This document shows, in pieces, positions 62,044 through 64,000 of a stretch of DNA of 64,000 nucleotides. Origin of the DNA: Catenisphaera adipataccumulans (lineage in GTDB: Bacteria; Bacillota_I; Bacilli_A; Erysipelotrichales; Erysipelotrichaceae); NCBI RefSeq assembly GCF_014202755.1, contig NZ_JACHHK010000002.1:310001-374000 (forward strand), read 5' to 3'. A program made the translations under genes and the position numbers. The notes under the pieces are model-generated. The model saw only the letters and a program-made list of their open reading frames with translations. It had not been told where the DNA came from and searched no databases. Position 1 is the first letter of the stretch. Each line of letters opens with the position of its first letter.

Positions 62044-62805
62044 GCATTGAACGATTTCAATGCCTTTTTTTTCAAACGGTTCCTGCGCTTCGGCCGTAAA
62101 TTCGTAGGTTGTGATCAATGTATATGGTTTATGGCTGTGGATCGGCACAAAATGCCGCTGCATCATCTTCGTGGTATCAGCCAGCACATAAATCTTCGGT
62201 ACGGTTTCAAATAACGATTCGACAATATCACTTTCTACGACCGATGAGCAATACAGCCGGCCGGTTTCATCGACGGCATTGATGCCGATAAAAGCGGCAT
62301 CCAAACGAAACTGTTGTAAATCATGCAGCGCCATCGGGCCGGTGAGGGTCAGGGAGTTTTTTCGCAGCTCACCGCCGATGACGATCAGATGCAGCTGGTC
62401 ATCGGTGGATAAATGATAAGCGATATTGATCGCATTGGTGACAATGGTCAGCGGCATCGTGTGCATCAGATGCAGTCCAAAGATATTGATCGTTGAACCG
62501 CTCGCAATAAATAGCCGTTCGTTCTCATGGACAAACGTCAGTGCGGTCTGTGCGATGCGCCGCTTTTCATCAACACGCTGCTTGCTGCGTTTCAACAAAG
62601 AGGTTTCCGTATCCTGGATCTTTTTTTCTTTTAAGACGGCGCCGCCATGAGTGCGGATGACCAGTCCCTTTTGTTCCAATTCCTTTAAATCTCTGCGTGC
62701 TGTCATCGGCACTACATCAAAATGGCGGCAAATGGTCGCAATTAAGATCTCATCCCGTTCAGATAACATATCCATGATCGCTTGTTGTCGAGCTTGTTTA
62801 TTCAT
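62038..62805 (-). CDS. DeoR-family transcriptional regulator
   Basis: A 255-residue DeoR-type regulator: winged helix (LIATICRHFDVVPMTARRDLKELEQKGLVIRTHGGAV) and sensor domain (FIASGSTINIFGLHL, IVTNAINIAYHL). No clear ribosome binding site precedes the ATG at 62805, so it may be poorly translated or leaderless. It is divergent from the hydroxyacid dehydrogenase, and three CGAACAT repeats in between are likely its operators. Its stop shares a CTATAG palindrome with the PRD regulator stop. Confidence 0.88.
   Translation of the reverse strand: MNKQARQQAIMDMLSERDEILIATICRHFDVVPMTARRDLKELEQKGLVIRTHGGAVLKEKKIQDTETSLLKRSKQRVDEKRRIAQTALTFVHENERLFIASGSTINIFGLHLMHTMPLTIVTNAINIAYHLSTDDQLHLIVIGGELRKNSLTLTGPMALHDLQQFRLDAAFIGINAVDETGRLYCSSVVESDIVESLFETVPKIYVLADTTKMMQRHFVPIHSHKPYTLITTYEFTAEAQEPFEKKGIEIVQCL
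62042..62072 (+). terminator. Terminator of the PRD regulator inside the DeoR gene
   Basis: AGGCATTGA (62042-62050), 6-base loop, TCAATGCCT (62057-62065), eight T. It begins within the stop and encodes the C-terminus of the opposite-strand DeoR protein. Confidence 0.87.
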
Positions 62806-62824
62806 AGGAAAATTGTATCACAAA

Positions 62825-62935
62825 ATGTTCGAATAAAACATATAATTGGCAAAAATAACGAAAACCGAACATGTATATTGAGAATCATGCACAAATTCAT
62901 TAAATTAATAATATATAAACGTTCAAAACGAACAT
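62825..62935. promoter_or_regulatory. CGAACAT repeats between the DeoR gene and dehydrogenase
   Basis: ATGTTCG at 62825-62831, CGAACAT at 62866-62872 and 62929-62935, plus GTTC just before the last one. Same heptamer in both directions within 111 bases of the divergent region, as expected for a multi-site DeoR operator. Confidence 0.6.
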
Positions 62936-62949
62936 TTGGAGGTGGAAAT

Positions 62950-63978
62950 ATGAAATGTACTGCAGTCGGCGATATGCTGCTCAAGGAAAGTGACTTTCGC
63001 TCTGCTTTACAAGATTTGCCCGGCATCATAAGCTATCAAGGCCTGGAATGGAAGGCGGACATGGATCGTACGGCCATGCGGGAACTGATCCGTAAGATCG
63101 AGACGGAGGGCAGTGAAGCTTATTCCCTGCCGGAAGAAATCTATCAGGCCATGATCGACAGTGATGTTCTTTTTGTTCATCTTTGTCCTGTCGGCAAAGA
63201 CGTCATCCGCAACGCGTCTCATCTGAAATATATCTTTTCAGCGCGCGGCGGACTGGAGAACATTGCCGTCAAGGAAGCGCAGGCAAAAGGCATCCACATC
63301 ATTCATTGTCCGATGCACAATGCCCATGCGGTCGCCGAAATGACGATCGGAATGATGCTTTGTGAAAGCCGGAATCTGGCCCGTGCGGATGAAGCGTTGA
63401 AAAACCATATTTGGCGCGAACAGTATCCAAATTCCGGTCACATTACCGAACTGCGCAGCATGACGATCGGCATTATTGGATTCGGAACCATTGGACGATT
63501 GGTTGCTGAGCTGCTTCAGCCGTTCCATACAATGATTTACGCCAATGATCCATTTGTGCCGGCCGATGAAATCAAAAAAGCCGGCTGTGTGCCGGTCGAT
63601 CGGGGCACCTTGCTGAAGCAGTCCGATATCATCACGCTTCACGGCCGCATCGGTCCGAACGATCCGCCGCTGATCGGTGCCGAAGAACTGAAGAAAATGA
63701 AACCGAATGCGTATTTGATCAACACGGCCCGGGCGGTGCTCGTTGATATGGATGCGTTGGCCGATGCGTTGAAAAACCATCAGATCCAGGGAGCGGCACT
63801 GGATGTATTTCCAAGCGAACCGCCGCAGTTCGATCATCCGATCTTCAAGCTGGATAATGTCACCTTGACCAATCACCGCGGCGGAGATACCGTCGATTCC
63901 TATCGTCGGGCGCCGGAATTATTGGCAGATATGTATCGCGAAGTCATGGAAACCGGAAAAACAAGGACGATGTTATGA
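62950..63978 (+). CDS. D-isomer-specific 2-hydroxyacid dehydrogenase
   Basis: A 342-residue enzyme of the phosphoglycerate/glycerate dehydrogenase type. NAD loop GIIGFGTIGRLVAELL, catalytic Arg in FSARGGLENI, Glu in FPSEPPQ and His in TNHRGGDT can be seen. The start at 62950 follows GGAGGTGG. It reduces a 2-keto acid or oxidises a D-2-hydroxy acid; placement next to DeoR and an overlapping downstream gene suggests a sugar-acid pathway. Confidence 0.9.
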   Translation: MKCTAVGDMLLKESDFRSALQDLPGIISYQGLEWKADMDRTAMRELIRKIETEGSEAYSLPEEIYQAMIDSDVLFVHLCPVGKDVIRNASHLKYIFSARGGLENIAVKEAQAKGIHIIHCPMHNAHAVAEMTIGMMLCESRNLARADEALKNHIWREQYPNSGHITELRSMTIGIIGFGTIGRLVAELLQPFHTMIYANDPFVPADEIKKAGCVPVDRGTLLKQSDIITLHGRIGPNDPPLIGAEELKKMKPNAYLINTARAVLVDMDALADALKNHQIQGAALDVFPSEPPQFDHPIFKLDNVTLTNHRGGDTVDSYRRAPELLADMYREVMETGKTRTML

Positions 63979-64000
63979 GAATAGAAGAAACCAAATTTTT
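63975..64000 (+). CDS. Start of a further operon gene, cut by the window end
   Basis: ATG at 63975 overlaps the dehydrogenase stop as ATGA and opens a frame MRIEETKF that runs to the last base. Too short to identify. Confidence 0.45.

Overview
The window reads as chromosome of a fermentative, obligately or facultatively anaerobic low-GC-phylum Gram-positive bacterium (Firmicutes/Bacillota; the mix of PTS permeases, an ECF S component, HydF, heterodimeric ABC exporter and InlB-type surface repeats would fit a gut member of the Erysipelotrichia or a related class, but no rRNA or tRNA is present to settle this). Most genes have moderate GC, strong AGGAGG-type ribosome binding sites, tight spacing and simple hairpin-plus-T terminators. 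Two AT-richer blocks (deoC-deoR near 23.1-24.7 kb and the hexulose-phosphate/hexitol operon at 36.7-42.4 kb) stand out in composition and contain the one clear pseudogene, which suggests separate acquisition.

Layout. 0-3.4 kb: 3' part of a large surface protein with five DUF11-type repeats. 3.6-7.2 kb: pirin, a SixA-CHAD fusion and a convergent ClC channel. 7.3-12.1 kb: a compact four-gene operon of aldo/keto reductase, cytosolic esterase, secondary-alcohol dehydrogenase and a lipoprotein carrying two hydrolase domains, the second one paralogous to the cytosolic esterase. 12.2-17.1 kb: DUF2207 membrane protein, UvrA-like ABC protein, thioesterase. 17.2-22.9 kb: flavin reductase plus aldo/keto reductase, CoA-disulfide reductase-rhodanese, a metal P-type ATPase and divergent TetR regulator. 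23.1-25.7 kb: deoC, DeoR regulator, aldo/keto reductase. 25.7-30.5 kb: MarR-controlled heterodimeric ABC exporter with a repeated operator, then a PAP2 phosphatase. 30.5-36.6 kb: cysK with a GNAT-Ogt fusion, divergent TetR with an old-yellow-enzyme type reductase, GNAT, P1 peptidase.

36.8-48.1 kb is the most interesting stretch: two polyol-type operons built on the same plan. The first has a DeoR regulator, 3-hexulose-6-phosphate synthase, 6-phospho-3-hexuloisomerase, a mannitol-family EIICBA and a MtlD-type dehydrogenase. The second has a DeoR regulator with a LUD protein, a 1-phosphofructokinase-family kinase, another mannitol-family EIICBA and a SorE-like ketose-1-phosphate reductase. The first joins a PTS hexitol pathway to the ribulose monophosphate enzymes, so a hexitol could be turned into ribulose 5-phosphate plus formaldehyde; the second could lead to a ketose 1-phosphate and then a bisphosphate.

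48.1-64 kb: lipoprotein and HydF, cupin, GNAT, 3-hydroxyacyl-CoA dehydrogenase, flavodoxin, a cytidylate-kinase-like protein, then a run of EFR1 flavodoxin-ferredoxin, flavin reductase, ferredoxin-tailed aldo/keto reductase, small-molecule kinase and ECF S component (54.7-58.3 kb), a histidine phosphatase, an alpha/beta hydrolase, a MtlR/LicR-type PRD regulator next to a cre-like site, a further DeoR regulator and a D-2-hydroxyacid dehydrogenase whose operon runs off the end. Redox enzymes are unusually many: four aldo/keto reductases, two flavin reductases, two flavodoxin-type proteins, two FAD disulfide or ene reductases. No tRNA, rRNA, CRISPR array, insertion sequence or phage gene was seen.
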